Positions 1 through 9,320 of a DNA stretch of 64,000 nucleotides are shown in pieces (within the stretch, counting starts at the first letter, position 1; every line of letters begins with the position of its first letter). Below the pieces are notes generated by a model that had not been told where the DNA came from, did not search any database, and saw nothing but the letters and a program-made list of their open reading frames with translations. This DNA is from Agroathelia rolfsii (taxonomy: Eukaryota; Basidiomycota; Agaricomycetes; Amylocorticiales; Amylocorticiaceae): positions 3,286,001-3,350,000 of the forward strand of contig JABRWF010000007.1 of NCBI GenBank assembly GCA_018343915.1, written 5' to 3'. A program made the position numbers and the translations under genes.

Positions 1-1175
1 AGATAGGCCTTGTCGCCAAGAGCTGCAATGGCTCCAGATTTCGTTGCGATAGCTATGGTGCTAACGGCCTCCTCTTCCTGCGACGAATAGAGGATGAAAT
101 CAAGATAGGGGTCCAGGTGTTGCGCCAGAGCCGTATTCATGAATTCCTCTATCGTCTTGGGCGTCTCAGGCATGGCCCCTGAAAAAGCGGAAACGGGCAA
201 AGGCCTGTAAATCGTGTGGGATAGATTTGCGAGATCGGTCATCTGTTTGACCGAGACCCGGACGAAAGTGTCAAGTAGAGGAGGCAAATTACCATACATA
301 GTTGTTAATCTGGTGAGGTTCTGTCGGGGTTCTAGCGTCGGATCCGTACACCATCCCTGAGGCACAAGGTCAATCAGATTGACGATATTCAGGTTCCAGA
401 CGAAGGGCGTGTCTACTTCCCCGAGGCTAGGGAAATAGCGCTTGTAGAGATCGACGAAGTTTTCGTTGCCTGGCGACGCGCCTGCAACGGGATACACGCG
501 CACCTGGTTGGAAGGGTCATCCTGCTTGAGATAGCCCGCCTCTTTCAATGCAACCGCCAATGTGGGCGCAAGCGCAGCACCAAGACTGACGCCAGTGAAC
601 AGAAATCGCGCATCAGGTTCAATTTCGTTCGATACTGCCCGCATAAACTCGTAGAGCGGCTGCCCGGCACCTCGTGCAGAGGACGGTGGTGGCGTATTAG
701 CGAGTGTGAACACGGCTTGGGTAGTGCCGTTCGCGACCAGTACTTGATCAGCACCAGATGGTTGTCTCGGGAAAGGTTTAGTGGTGATTCCACCAGGACC
801 ATTGATCCAACTCTTCAGGTCAACCACAGTATCGACGTTGAAGTCTTCTTGAACCCAATCATAATCTTGCAGCCCACCCGCAGTCCCGGCAATGGCGATA
901 ACGTAGGTAGGATATACCCGTCCGTCATCGAACAGGACCTCGGAGCTTCTTGCAACATACCAAACATTGTCCGGTACATCATCCGGTTTAGCGCCAGGAT
1001 GCTGCCAAACGACGGGACCCCAGATAATCCTCCATTGAGGTCCTACAGTGGCGAATATGCGTTCCGGGATGAGCTCCTCAGCCTTTGCTTGCAGCTCGGG
1101 CGTGGTACCTCGAAGCTCCGCTATGGCATTCGAGGCAAGTGAGAGACGGAAAACGGTTTGAAATACGTTGTCCAT
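1..1175 (-). CDS. Class 3 (alpha/beta-hydrolase) lipase, partial at window edge
   Basis: The frame is open without introns for 391 codons from the ATG at 1175 to the window edge, so the C-terminus is missing. The class 3 lipase family hydrolyses acylglycerols with a Ser-Asp-His triad. The nucleophile elbow GVSLG is at residues 195-199 (Ser197), in the phrase FTGVSLGAALA. A beta-strand IAIAGTAGG near residue 94 fits the oxyanion region. VNLIDLVPQGW near 265-275 supplies a plausible catalytic Asp (Asp269), and the His could be in AQHLDPY (His353), although the true one may lie beyond the edge. No signal peptide is visible at the N-terminus, which suggests a cytosolic protein, unlike the secreted members. 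It is transcribed away from the retrotransposon nest. The family call is good; the substrate is unknown. Confidence 0.85.
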   Translation of the reverse strand, partial: MDNVFQTVFRLSLASNAIAELRGTTPELQAKAEELIPERIFATVGPQWRIIWGPVVWQHPGAKPDDVPDNVWYVARSSEVLFDDGRVYPTYVIAIAGTAGGLQDYDWVQEDFNVDTVVDLKSWINGPGGITTKPFPRQPSGADQVLVANGTTQAVFTLANTPPPSSARGAGQPLYEFMRAVSNEIEPDARFLFTGVSLGAALAPTLAVALKEAGYLKQDDPSNQVRVYPVAGASPGNENFVDLYKRYFPSLGEVDTPFVWNLNIVNLIDLVPQGWCTDPTLEPRQNLTRLTTMYGNLPPLLDTFVRVSVKQMTDLANLSHTIYRPLPVSAFSGAMPETPKTIEEFMNTALAQHLDPYLDFILYSSQEEEAVSTIAIATKSGAIAALGDKAY

Positions 1176-2324
1176 CGTAGCTACCGATATAAACGTTCTT
1201 TTCAGATTTTTACGCACAACATACATAATCTGTCTGGTGCAAAACGTACGTGCTATGAATGATAACTTGAATTGATAGTAATAGATTGGTACTGGTGCTT
1301 TGGGAGGCGGGAGATGAGGGAGATAGTGTAGCAAATGGTGTGAAATATCTTGGGATTTATACTACACTAGGGCCTGTTCGGGTTCACGCACTCCCGAAGA
1401 GAATCCTCGAGTGGCATGAGTGTGGATGAAGGCCTCAGGGACGGTGGACAAAATGGAGACATTACGTCTTCTAAGGATAGCTTTAGGGGCAGCTGACTGA
1501 TTCTGGACAGATCATCGACATAGACTATCAGTGCTAACGTGCATCGTCGTGCTCGTGTGATCCACGTCAAGACTCGGGTCGGGCAAGGCCCCATAATCAT
1601 TCTCCACCTTGAAGCGAATATCATAATGCAACCGATTAAAACTGAACATTCTGTAGTCGGGCATTTAATTTATCGCGTGTGATCTATATCTCCAGGCAGG
1701 AGGCACCTAGCTAGCTTGGATTGACGTTGAGCGCCGCTATATTTGAAGGGTTCTAGATTAAATATTAGTCCAAATTTACAACTAGAGTCGCCGCCCATGG
1801 GGCATCATACTCACCTGATCATACGTAATGGGGGATCATGAAAGGGTCGCACATAATAATGGGGCCACCACCGTCTGCTGGTAGGCCCGCGCTTGGTAAA
1901 TATCGCCGTTTGAAATAAGCAACACCGGCTTGATAAACAGCTATCAGAATATTGTGAAAAAAGTGAGCCAGCCAGATTTATATCGAAAGCATAATAGCAT
2001 TGCGCTTGTCCTTGTACTTGGACGCGGTCGCGGACAAACGAATAAAGTAGCTACTACAAAAATCCATAGCTACATAACATGGTCACGCGTAGCGTGACCA
2101 TGACTCCGTGACTCCTACTGAGGCATGGATTGCCTATACTAACAAATATCTCTTATTTGCCCCCGAGATATTTAATCTAAATGTAATCCGAGCGTGTAGG
2201 ACACTCTCGGAATTATATCGACCATGATTAATCGAAAACGGAGCTCAATCCAATGAATATGTACTAGTAAACGCCACCATGACATTCAAAGTATGGTCGA
2301 GAAAGACAATACTAATACCCAATC
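1176..2324. other. Intergenic, upstream of lipase
   Basis: No coding pattern or recognisable element is seen. The first few hundred bases should hold the lipase promoter, but no clear TATA or CCAAT arrangement stands out. The right border is the 12-bp duplication that marks the insertion of the old LINE. Confidence 0.5.
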
Positions 2325-2336
2325 GATGACTATGAC

Positions 2337-2506
2337 TAGAAGGAGACCTCCCAGCAAGCACATCAGCGCTCAAAGCATGGCAGAAGAAGCAATCGTTCAT
2401 CGAGTGGAAGCTCAGATGGCAGAATAGCAAGCGAGGGAAACAACTACAGCAAATTGACCCAACACCACCTAAAGCTATACAAAGGCCAATCACGACAGGC
2501 CGGAAG
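2337..2506 (+). mobile_element. Old LINE relic, 5'-truncated, first piece
   Basis: This piece is homologous to the C-terminal RNase H-distal part of the intact LINE ORF2 (compare 7325-7490): both read through AAAGCATGGCAGAAGAA, then GGGAAACAACT. It breaks off at 2506 where the intact LINE inserted, and resumes at 8263. Just upstream is GATGACTATGAC (2325-2336), which recurs with one mismatch as GATGACTATAAC at 13453-13464 after the relic's 3' end. This is a 12-bp target-site duplication. The whole relic is therefore about 750 bp, split into four pieces (2337-2506, 8263-8385, 12006-12017, 13004-13452). Its frame is broken. Confidence 0.8.
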
Positions 2507-2612
2507 AAACCCTCTTGCCTCCCAACCACCACCACGTTGTGTGAGGTAGCACTGCACAAATACTATACACACTGTATACAGTACCAGTGAATTCTATCAC
2601 CTTTCTCATTCA

Positions 2613-3929
2613 ATGTCTACTGCACCTCAGGGCACCCACGGTGTCCGGGGGAAAAACGCTGCAACTATGCCCAGCGCAAGCCCAGACCAAGCAACCCCAG
2701 TCATAGACGAAGAACTGCTCAAAGCTGGCATGGAAAACCCGCTTGCTGCCATCGATATTATCATCAAAGGCATGGACGACAAGAGCATCAACGCTTCGAA
2801 GAAGGGAACCTACAAGCAGCTAGCCGTGTTCATCAAGCGCCACCTTTCGCAAGGCGCAATGAGCGCCAACCCGCCAGCCGGGTCCACCATGCCAGAACTC
2901 ACGTATAACTCAATGAAAAGCCTCCTTCAAGAACAGGAGACTAGGCTTCGAGAGATATTACGCAAGGCACCTAGCATAAACCAAGCTCCCCAAACAACCA
3001 CACCCAGCTATGCCCAAGTGGCATCAAGCATGGTTAAAGCCAAACCCCATGAATGTGAGGTCTTCGTGTCAGTAGACAACATGGACGCCAACCACGTCCT
3101 TAGGACTGGATCACACAAGGATATACGCCTTGCTGTGCAGAAAGCCCTATACGACATGGATAAGGCCAGATTCCCCTCTGACTTTAGTCTACAGGGGGTA
3201 CGTCACACAAAATATGGGAAAATAGTTATCCAAACTATGGCAGCAAAAGATGCTAGGGAGCTAAGAGATAGGCAGGATGAGTGGGTAGCCCGTCTGGCGG
3301 CCGGAGCTACGGTGAGCACACGCAAATACTCAGTAGTGGTTCATGGTGTCTCAACCAAGTACGATCCAAACGGCCTCGCCACCAAGGAAGCATTGTACAA
3401 CGGAAACAAGAATACTCTCAACGATGCCAAAACCATTGCGGATATGCGATGGCTGACGGGGGACCCTGACAACAAGCCAACTGCATCACTGGTCATTCGA
3501 CTCCACGAAAGCCAATACGCCGACCAACTCATTCTCAATGGGACATCTGTCCTAGGCAAGATGTGCTCAACGGAGAAGCTCATCCCCTCCCCAATCCAGT
3601 GCTACCATTGTCAGAAATTCAACCACATGACCTACGAGTGCCCTGCGAAGAAAGAACAGCCCCTTGGAGTTGTCTGCGCACGTTGTGCAGGCAATCATAA
3701 CACTAAGTCATGCGGATGCACACACGCGACCAAATGCACAGACCCGCGACAATGCAAACATATCAAGCCCAAATGCAGCAACTGCGGCGGAGCCCACCGA
3801 GCTTTCGATAAGGCCTGCCCGGTTAAGGCAGCAGAAACCGCCAAGATGTGCGCACGACATGGTGGCGACTACCCGTACTTCAACCCTAACTTCCTCCTCT
3901 TGGCCGATCGCGCCAAGGGGAGCCAGTAA
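2613..3929 (+). CDS. LINE ORF1, Gag-like nucleic-acid-binding protein
   Basis: The product is 438 residues. LINE ORF1 proteins bind the element's RNA and accompany it to the target. The C-terminal third has a cysteine-rich knuckle region: C-x2-C-x4-H-x4-C beginning CYHCQKFNHMTYEC (about residue 330), then C-x2-C-x3-H-x4-C (CARCAGNHNTKSC) and a third C-x2-C-x3-H-x6-C (CSNCGGAHRAFDKAC). The N-terminal half is hydrophilic and unlike any domain I can name. The ATG lies 106 bp into the element. The gene ends in TAA directly abutting the ATG of ORF2 (TAAATG). The two ORFs are in the same frame, so one stop codon alone separates them. Confidence 0.88.
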   Translation: MSTAPQGTHGVRGKNAATMPSASPDQATPVIDEELLKAGMENPLAAIDIIIKGMDDKSINASKKGTYKQLAVFIKRHLSQGAMSANPPAGSTMPELTYNSMKSLLQEQETRLREILRKAPSINQAPQTTTPSYAQVASSMVKAKPHECEVFVSVDNMDANHVLRTGSHKDIRLAVQKALYDMDKARFPSDFSLQGVRHTKYGKIVIQTMAAKDARELRDRQDEWVARLAAGATVSTRKYSVVVHGVSTKYDPNGLATKEALYNGNKNTLNDAKTIADMRWLTGDPDNKPTASLVIRLHESQYADQLILNGTSVLGKMCSTEKLIPSPIQCYHCQKFNHMTYECPAKKEQPLGVVCARCAGNHNTKSCGCTHATKCTDPRQCKHIKPKCSNCGGAHRAFDKACPVKAAETAKMCARHGGDYPYFNPNFLLLADRAKGSQ

Positions 3930-6900
3930 ATGGACCCACAGGGTACAGGGTTGCGTGTCAAATCACTAAACTGTCATAAAAGCAGCAACGTTATCTACAG
4001 CCTTATGAATGACACGAGCCCAGATGAATGGGATATCATTTGCATCCAGGAACCACCTACAAATTTCAATACATGCACATACTGGAGTCGACACTGGGTA
4101 GCCCTCACTCCATCATTGGCAACTCCTCCTGGCGAACAAACCCCACCCATCCGAGCTCTAACCCTAGTCAATGCCAATATCCACGCCGACACGTACAACC
4201 CTATTCCAGTCCCACACCACAACACAGTGGGACTAACCCTCAACACTGGCTCCTCCCTTATTAATCTATACAACATCTATAATGACGTACACCAAAACGA
4301 AACCCTAATTGCTGTGGGCCGCAGTCTTGCCCAGCAACCCCTACTTTCCTATCATATCCTCATTGGGGATTTTAATCGCCACTCCCCCCTATGGTCAGGA
4401 CCAGACCGGCCAGCCCGCACAGATGACGCAAGAAACCGTGACCTAGCTGAACCACTCCTCCAGCTCCTAGGTACATACCACCTAGAATGCCACATCTCAC
4501 CGGGGACCTACACTTGCTACTCAGACAGCCACCGCTCATGGTCAACAATTGACCTCGTCTTTATGTCGGAAGAACTCAGCGAGGCCCGAGTCAGATGCTC
4601 AACGGATTACGGCCATGGCTCGGACCACTCAACAGTATTACTCACTCTGGACACCAGCCTCATTAGATCATCCTTCTCCCCACGTCCCCTCTTCCGCCTA
4701 GTCGACTGGCCGAAATTCAAGCAAAGCTTTAACCAGAAACTAGCAGCATCACATAGAGAGGTGCCCCTCCAGAGCATAGAGGATATTGACCAAGCGGTGA
4801 AATCCATTACCCACATCTACCAGTCAGTACTCACCCCTATCACACCAGTCTCCAAACCAAGCCCATACGTAAAACGATGGTGGTCAAAAGAACTTTCAAA
4901 CCTTCGGCACGAACATATGAGAGCCAACCGGCGGGCAAGCCGCCCCCAGGCAACCCAGGTTGATAGAGACTACGCTGCCCTAGCAAAACGTCAGTACTTC
5001 TCAGCAATACGTCGACAGAAACGAGCCCACTGGCACAACTGGCTGGCAGAGATTGACGAGCGCAGCATCTGGACAGCAAACAAATTCACCACAGCAGGCG
5101 GCGGAAATAACACAGCATCAAAAATCCCCCCTCTCCAAGCAGGGATGGGCCTGGCTACAAGCAGCGAGGATAAATGTACGGTCTTGCTCGATACTTTCTT
5201 CCCTACTCCTCCCCAGGCTTCCCTTGATGATACGGTGAACTACAACTACCCGGCAGCACTGCCAGATGAACCCTTCACCCTCCAAGACACTCTAGCAGCT
5301 ATAGGTAACCTTAGCCCCTATAAAGCCCCAGGCGACTCGGGTATTCCAAACATGGCTATCCAACAGACGTATAGCGCTATTGCCCCAATCCTCACTAACA
5401 TAGCAAATGCATGCCTCCATCTAGGATACCACCCACAAGCATGGCATATTTTCACCACAATCACGCTACGGAAACCAGGCAAGGATGACTACTCTATCCC
5501 CAAGGCCTACCGCCCTATTGCGCTAGAGGATACTCTGTCGAAAGTTATTGAAGCAATGGTTACGAGTAGGCTATCACATTTAGCGGAGCACCATAGCTTG
5601 ATCCCACCAAACCACTTCGGTGGCCGACCAGGACGCACTACCACGGACGCTATCCTCCTCCTAACACAGCGGATCAAAGATGCATGGCGCAAGGGCCAGG
5701 TAACCTCAGTTCTCTTCTATGACATCTCCCAGGCTTTCCCAACAGTCTCGCATGACCGCCTCATCCATAACCTACGGAAAAGACGGGCTCCTCAACAGCT
5801 AATAGACTGGGTTAAGTGCTTTCTACGGGGGCGGCTTACAAAACTCAAGTTTGACGACTTCACATCCGATCCTCGCCCAGCAAGCTTTGGTATCCCACAA
5901 GGGTCCCCACTCTCGCCTATCCTCTACCTCTTTTACTCATCAGACCTCCTGGAAATCTGCGATCCTAAGGCACGAAATGAATTCCTGGCAGGCTTTATTG
6001 ACGATACGGCCCTGGCAGTATCTAGCCCATCAATAGAAGCAAATATACGCCGCCTGGAACAACTCTCAGACATAGCGCTCCAATGGTCAACTATGCATGC
6101 CTGCCGCTTTGACATCAAAAAATTCCAGCTGGTCCACTTCACGACTAGCAAAAGCAGGTACTCACCAACACCAGTCATTGTAGGGGGAACGCAAGTGAGA
6201 GCGCAGGAGAGTGCAAAATACCTTGGAGTAATCATGGACCGGAAGCTACGGTGGAAGCAGCATGCGGAATCTGCCATTGCAAAAGGGACGGCAGTCATGC
6301 TAGCCATCTCCCGCTTGGCTCGCCCAACGGTAAGCATACCTCACCGCTACATGAGACAGCTCTACATTGCAGTGGTCTTGCCACGGGTGGAGTATGCAGC
6401 AGCAGTGTGGTATACCCCAGTGCTAACAGCAACAGGCACACGTCGTCAGTCCGGATCGGTAGGGCTAGCCCGCCGTATCGCACGTGTCCAAAGGACAGCA
6501 GCCCATCTAATCACTGGAGCCTTCCGCACGACGGCCACAGATATCATGGAATATCACGCCGTCCTACTCCCAACAGTACTCCGCCTCAACCAAGTCGCTT
6601 TCAATAATACCGTCCGCCTAGCATCACTCCCGCCCTCTCACCCGCTAAGGAAACACGTCGAAAGATGTTCACATCACCTTCCACGCTTACACCACTCTCC
6701 AATTCACAAGCTTCTACATGCCTTCCCAGAGATCCGCATCGTCGAGACTATCAACCCTGTTCCACCGCCAACAAACTGGTTACCAAAGTTCACGTATCAT
6801 ATTGCAGCAAACCGGGAGGCCGCCATCGCATCTACAAATAATAACAGTAGCGGACCGGGTCTGACTATCTACACGGATGGGTCAGGGTACAGAGGGGGTA

Positions 6901-7772
6901 TAGGCGCGGCGGCTTACGCTAAGGATAAACATGGCAAGGACCACATCCGTCGTCTACATCTAGGAGAAGACCGCACGCACACAGTCTTCGAAGGAGAGGT
7001 GATAGGGGTTATACTAGCCCTGGACATTATCAGAGCATGCCCAAGGGTGACGTGGGCCACAATCATGCTGGATAACCAGGCGGCAATTCAGGCATTGGCA
7101 TCCGGGAGAGGAAGGGCAGGCAGATACCTGCTGGATCTCTTCCACAAAGAACTCGAATCCCTTCGGAGGGTGCGACGGAGCCTACGCCTTCACATCTGCT
7201 GGGTACCAGGTCACGAAGGCGTCGAAGGTAACGAGTGCGTTGACACAGAAGCAAAAGCAGCGGCGGAAGGCAACACAACTGCGTTAACACATCACATCGA
7301 AACCCTTGCAAGAGCACTACCATCCAGTACATCAGCACTTAAAGCATGGCAGAAGAAAGCATCGATGGCCAAATGGCAGCTAGCATGGGAAGGTAGCAAG
7401 CGGGGGAAACAACTGCGCCGGATCAATGCGACCCCACCTTCTAAACCCATTCTAAAGATGTACAATGGCCGCTCGCGACAAGCCGGCAGCATCATTACGC
7501 AACTCCGCACAGGCCACTCAGCCCTTAATGCCTTCCTCTTCAAGATCAAAGCAGTTGACCTCCCCCTCTGCACCAGATGCCGGGAACCAGAAACTGTCGA
7601 ACACTTCCTCCTTAAGTGCCAGAGATTCACCATGCTTCGTCACACATTACGTACAGCCATTAAAGGCCCTTTCTCCCTTTCAAGTCTATTATCAAAGAAC
7701 GGCAATATTACCAAGACCCTAGCATACGTACGAGACACTAACCGATTCCCATTATATACAAACATTATATGA
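3930..7772 (+). CDS. LINE ORF2: endonuclease, reverse transcriptase, RNase H
   Basis: The product is 1280 residues and uninterrupted. Order of domains: an exonuclease/endonuclease/phosphatase-type endonuclease (about 1-235; CIQEPP, GDFNRHSPLW near 145, GHGSDHSTV); a reverse transcriptase (about 450-760; KAYRPIAL, FGGRPGRTTTDA, LFYDISQAFPTV, GIPQGSPLSP near 653, and FIDD near 688 in place of the common YADD); RNase H (about 975-1110; IYTDGSG, FEGEVIG, LDNQAAI, WVPGHEGVEGNE, with acidic residues present); and a terminal C-x2-C-x7-H-x4-C knuckle, CTRCREPETVEHFLLKC, near 1213. It nicks the target and copies the element RNA in place. All key residues I can check are present, so the enzyme is probably functional. 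The stop is followed by a C/T-rich 3' UTR. Confidence 0.95.
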   Translation: MDPQGTGLRVKSLNCHKSSNVIYSLMNDTSPDEWDIICIQEPPTNFNTCTYWSRHWVALTPSLATPPGEQTPPIRALTLVNANIHADTYNPIPVPHHNTVGLTLNTGSSLINLYNIYNDVHQNETLIAVGRSLAQQPLLSYHILIGDFNRHSPLWSGPDRPARTDDARNRDLAEPLLQLLGTYHLECHISPGTYTCYSDSHRSWSTIDLVFMSEELSEARVRCSTDYGHGSDHSTVLLTLDTSLIRSSFSPRPLFRLVDWPKFKQSFNQKLAASHREVPLQSIEDIDQAVKSITHIYQSVLTPITPVSKPSPYVKRWWSKELSNLRHEHMRANRRASRPQATQVDRDYAALAKRQYFSAIRRQKRAHWHNWLAEIDERSIWTANKFTTAGGGNNTASKIPPLQAGMGLATSSEDKCTVLLDTFFPTPPQASLDDTVNYNYPAALPDEPFTLQDTLAAIGNLSPYKAPGDSGIPNMAIQQTYSAIAPILTNIANACLHLGYHPQAWHIFTTITLRKPGKDDYSIPKAYRPIALEDTLSKVIEAMVTSRLSHLAEHHSLIPPNHFGGRPGRTTTDAILLLTQRIKDAWRKGQVTSVLFYDISQAFPTVSHDRLIHNLRKRRAPQQLIDWVKCFLRGRLTKLKFDDFTSDPRPASFGIPQGSPLSPILYLFYSSDLLEICDPKARNEFLAGFIDDTALAVSSPSIEANIRRLEQLSDIALQWSTMHACRFDIKKFQLVHFTTSKSRYSPTPVIVGGTQVRAQESAKYLGVIMDRKLRWKQHAESAIAKGTAVMLAISRLARPTVSIPHRYMRQLYIAVVLPRVEYAAAVWYTPVLTATGTRRQSGSVGLARRIARVQRTAAHLITGAFRTTATDIMEYHAVLLPTVLRLNQVAFNNTVRLASLPPSHPLRKHVERCSHHLPRLHHSPIHKLLHAFPEIRIVETINPVPPPTNWLPKFTYHIAANREAAIASTNNNSSGPGLTIYTDGSGYRGGIGAAAYAKDKHGKDHIRRLHLGEDRTHTVFEGEVIGVILALDIIRACPRVTWATIMLDNQAAIQALASGRGRAGRYLLDLFHKELESLRRVRRSLRLHICWVPGHEGVEGNECVDTEAKAAAEGNTTALTHHIETLARALPSSTSALKAWQKKASMAKWQLAWEGSKRGKQLRRINATPPSKPILKMYNGRSRQAGSIITQLRTGHSALNAFLFKIKAVDLPLCTRCREPETVEHFLLKCQRFTMLRHTLRTAIKGPFSLSSLLSKNGNITKTLAYVRDTNRFPLYTNII

Positions 7773-8196
7773 CTTCTACCCCGGTGCTTCCCAGCTGCTC
7801 ATCCTATGCCCAGTTTACGGTCCTACCTTCTTCCATTCTCCTCCCATCCTCCTCTTGCTTTCCTCTCAATTCCTCTAGTTTCCTCTTGATTCCTTTTCTC
7901 TTGATTTCTCTTTTCCCCTTGTTTTCTCGTGATTCCTCGCGTCTTTTCATGTTTTACTCACATCCTTCTAACTCCCTCTTCTCACACTGACTCCTTTCTC
8001 CTTTCTCCTCCACCTATTCACTTACTAATTGCGCGTCTCCGAACTCACCCCGTCGCAGGGCACTCAAACCTCTTTAATCGCACCAAGCACCATCTCACTT
8101 TCACTTTACTTTCACCTCTCATGTATAGCATACCCGCACGACTTAGAAGTGGCAACATAGGCCTTTTAGGCCTGATACTACCACTATAAATAAATG

Positions 8197-8252
<56 letters not shown>

Positions 8253-8262
8253 AGGCCGGAAG

Positions 8263-8385
8263 CATCATCACCCAACTCCGCTCAGGCCACTCAGCTCTCA
8301 ACGCCTTCCTTCATAGAATCAATGCAGTCGATTCGCCGATGTGCACTAGATGCCAAACACCAGAAACGGTCGAATACTTCATTCT
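8263..8385 (+). mobile_element. Old LINE relic, second piece
   Basis: This piece continues exactly where the first broke off: GCATCATCACCCAACTCCGC matches the intact ORF2 at 7489 onwards. It encodes a degraded version of the ORF2 C-terminal knuckle, including TRCQTPETVEYF. It is cut at 8385 by the LTR element, whose 5-bp duplication ATTCT is at 8381-8385 and 12001-12005. Beyond the LTR element the match runs on for 12 bases (12006-12017) before the solo LTR. Confidence 0.85.
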
Positions 8386-8791
8386 TGTCAGGAGGTCCCC
8401 CTCCCAACACCACTCATGCTCTCACTAAGATGGCCTCAAGGCTGGACTCCTTGTCCACCTGGCCTAGCTACCTCTCTGGGCTAGCTACCTCTCTGGGCTA
8501 GCTACCTCTCTAGGTTAGCTTCACACTTCTTAGTGATGCTGAAAAGGGAACTGTAGACAAAGTTAAATTAAAGTAGAGTAGAAAATACATAGGTTACTCA
8601 CCTGTAGACAAAGACAACAGTCTAAAGTCTACAGGTGTACATGATAAGGTTAATATAGTAATAATCATGTGACATACAAATCATATGACCTAAACCCTAA
8701 CCTAAGTAATACTAAACTATCAATGAAAAGAAAGGATAAAATAAAGGAAAAATAAAAGAAAAATCAGACTAAAGTTAGTGAACTCATAACA
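8386..8791. repeat. Left LTR of the non-autonomous element
   Basis: The LTR is 406 bp with TG...CA ends. It holds three tandem copies of a 17-bp unit, CTAGCTACCTCTCTGGG, at about 8463-8513, and an 11-bp perfect inverted repeat at 8599-8609 and 8627-8637. Its left arm is duplicated at 8551-8562 (CTGTAGACAAAG). Confidence 0.9.
8599..8637. promoter_or_regulatory. LTR stem-loop, covarying with the solo LTR family
   Basis: CACCTGTAGAC pairs perfectly with GTCTACAGGTG across a 17-base loop. The solo LTR at 12018-12998 has TACCTGAAGAC pairing with GTCTTCAGGTA (12603-12613, 12632-12642), so two base pairs differ but both sides changed together. The same hairpin recurs in the 3' LTR at 11808-11846. 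The function is unknown; a transcript structure or a paired protein-binding site are both possible. Confidence 0.6.
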
Positions 8792-8861
8792 TTACCCCTT
8801 CCTTAGCTGGGCATGGTCTCCATGACCACAGAAGTTAGGTAGGAAAGTAAAAGAACACAAG

Positions 8862-8894
<33 letters not shown>

Positions 8895-9320
8895 AAAATC
8901 ACAAAATCAATAAAAGAAATTGAAAAAAGAAAAAGGAAAAAAATAGGTCCTATTCACCACATCTAGAGCCTATCCATGAAAGCCTAGTGGGCACTGCACT
9001 GCTGCTACAGAGCCTCCAGGTAGTGCTTTTCTCCTTGCAGCCCTACCAGCCACTACATTGCTTCCATGAGCTAGGCCCTAGACTCATCCCTTACCCCTTC
9101 CTTAGCTGGGCATGGCCTCCATGACCAACATAGCCCTGCTCAGGTTTGTGTGTAGTAGGGTGCAGTAGGTGGGAAAAGAAAAGAAAGAAAAAAAAGAAGA
9201 AAAAAAAAAAAAAAAAAAAAAAAAATTCATGAAAAATAAAGAAAATCAAGTGAAAATGAATGAAGAAGAAAGAAAATGCGCATGCACACGCACAGGCTGC
9301 CGTGTACGGGCGATAAGCCT

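Larger units (their letters stand above)
2507..8250 (+). mobile_element. Full-length non-LTR retrotransposon (LINE) with poly-A tail
   Basis: The element is 5.74 kb with a 106-bp 5' UTR, two ORFs, a pyrimidine-rich 3' UTR and a tail of 49 A residues from 8202. It is flanked by a perfect 12-bp target-site duplication, ACAGGCCGGAAG, at 2495-2506 and 8251-8262, as expected of target-primed reverse transcription. The target is an older LINE of the same group. ORF1 plus ORF2 with an AP-like endonuclease, reverse transcriptase and RNase H is the layout of the Tad1/I-like fungal clades. The Tad1 assignment is inference, not a phylogeny. The 3' end carries a small GGCC...GGCC hairpin (8158-8173) shared with the relic. 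Everything visible is intact, so this is a candidate active element. Confidence 0.93.

Noticed and set aside
8045..8275. Minus-strand frame rich in Phe across the LINE tail
   Set aside because: It is the complement of the poly-A tail and crosses the element boundary.
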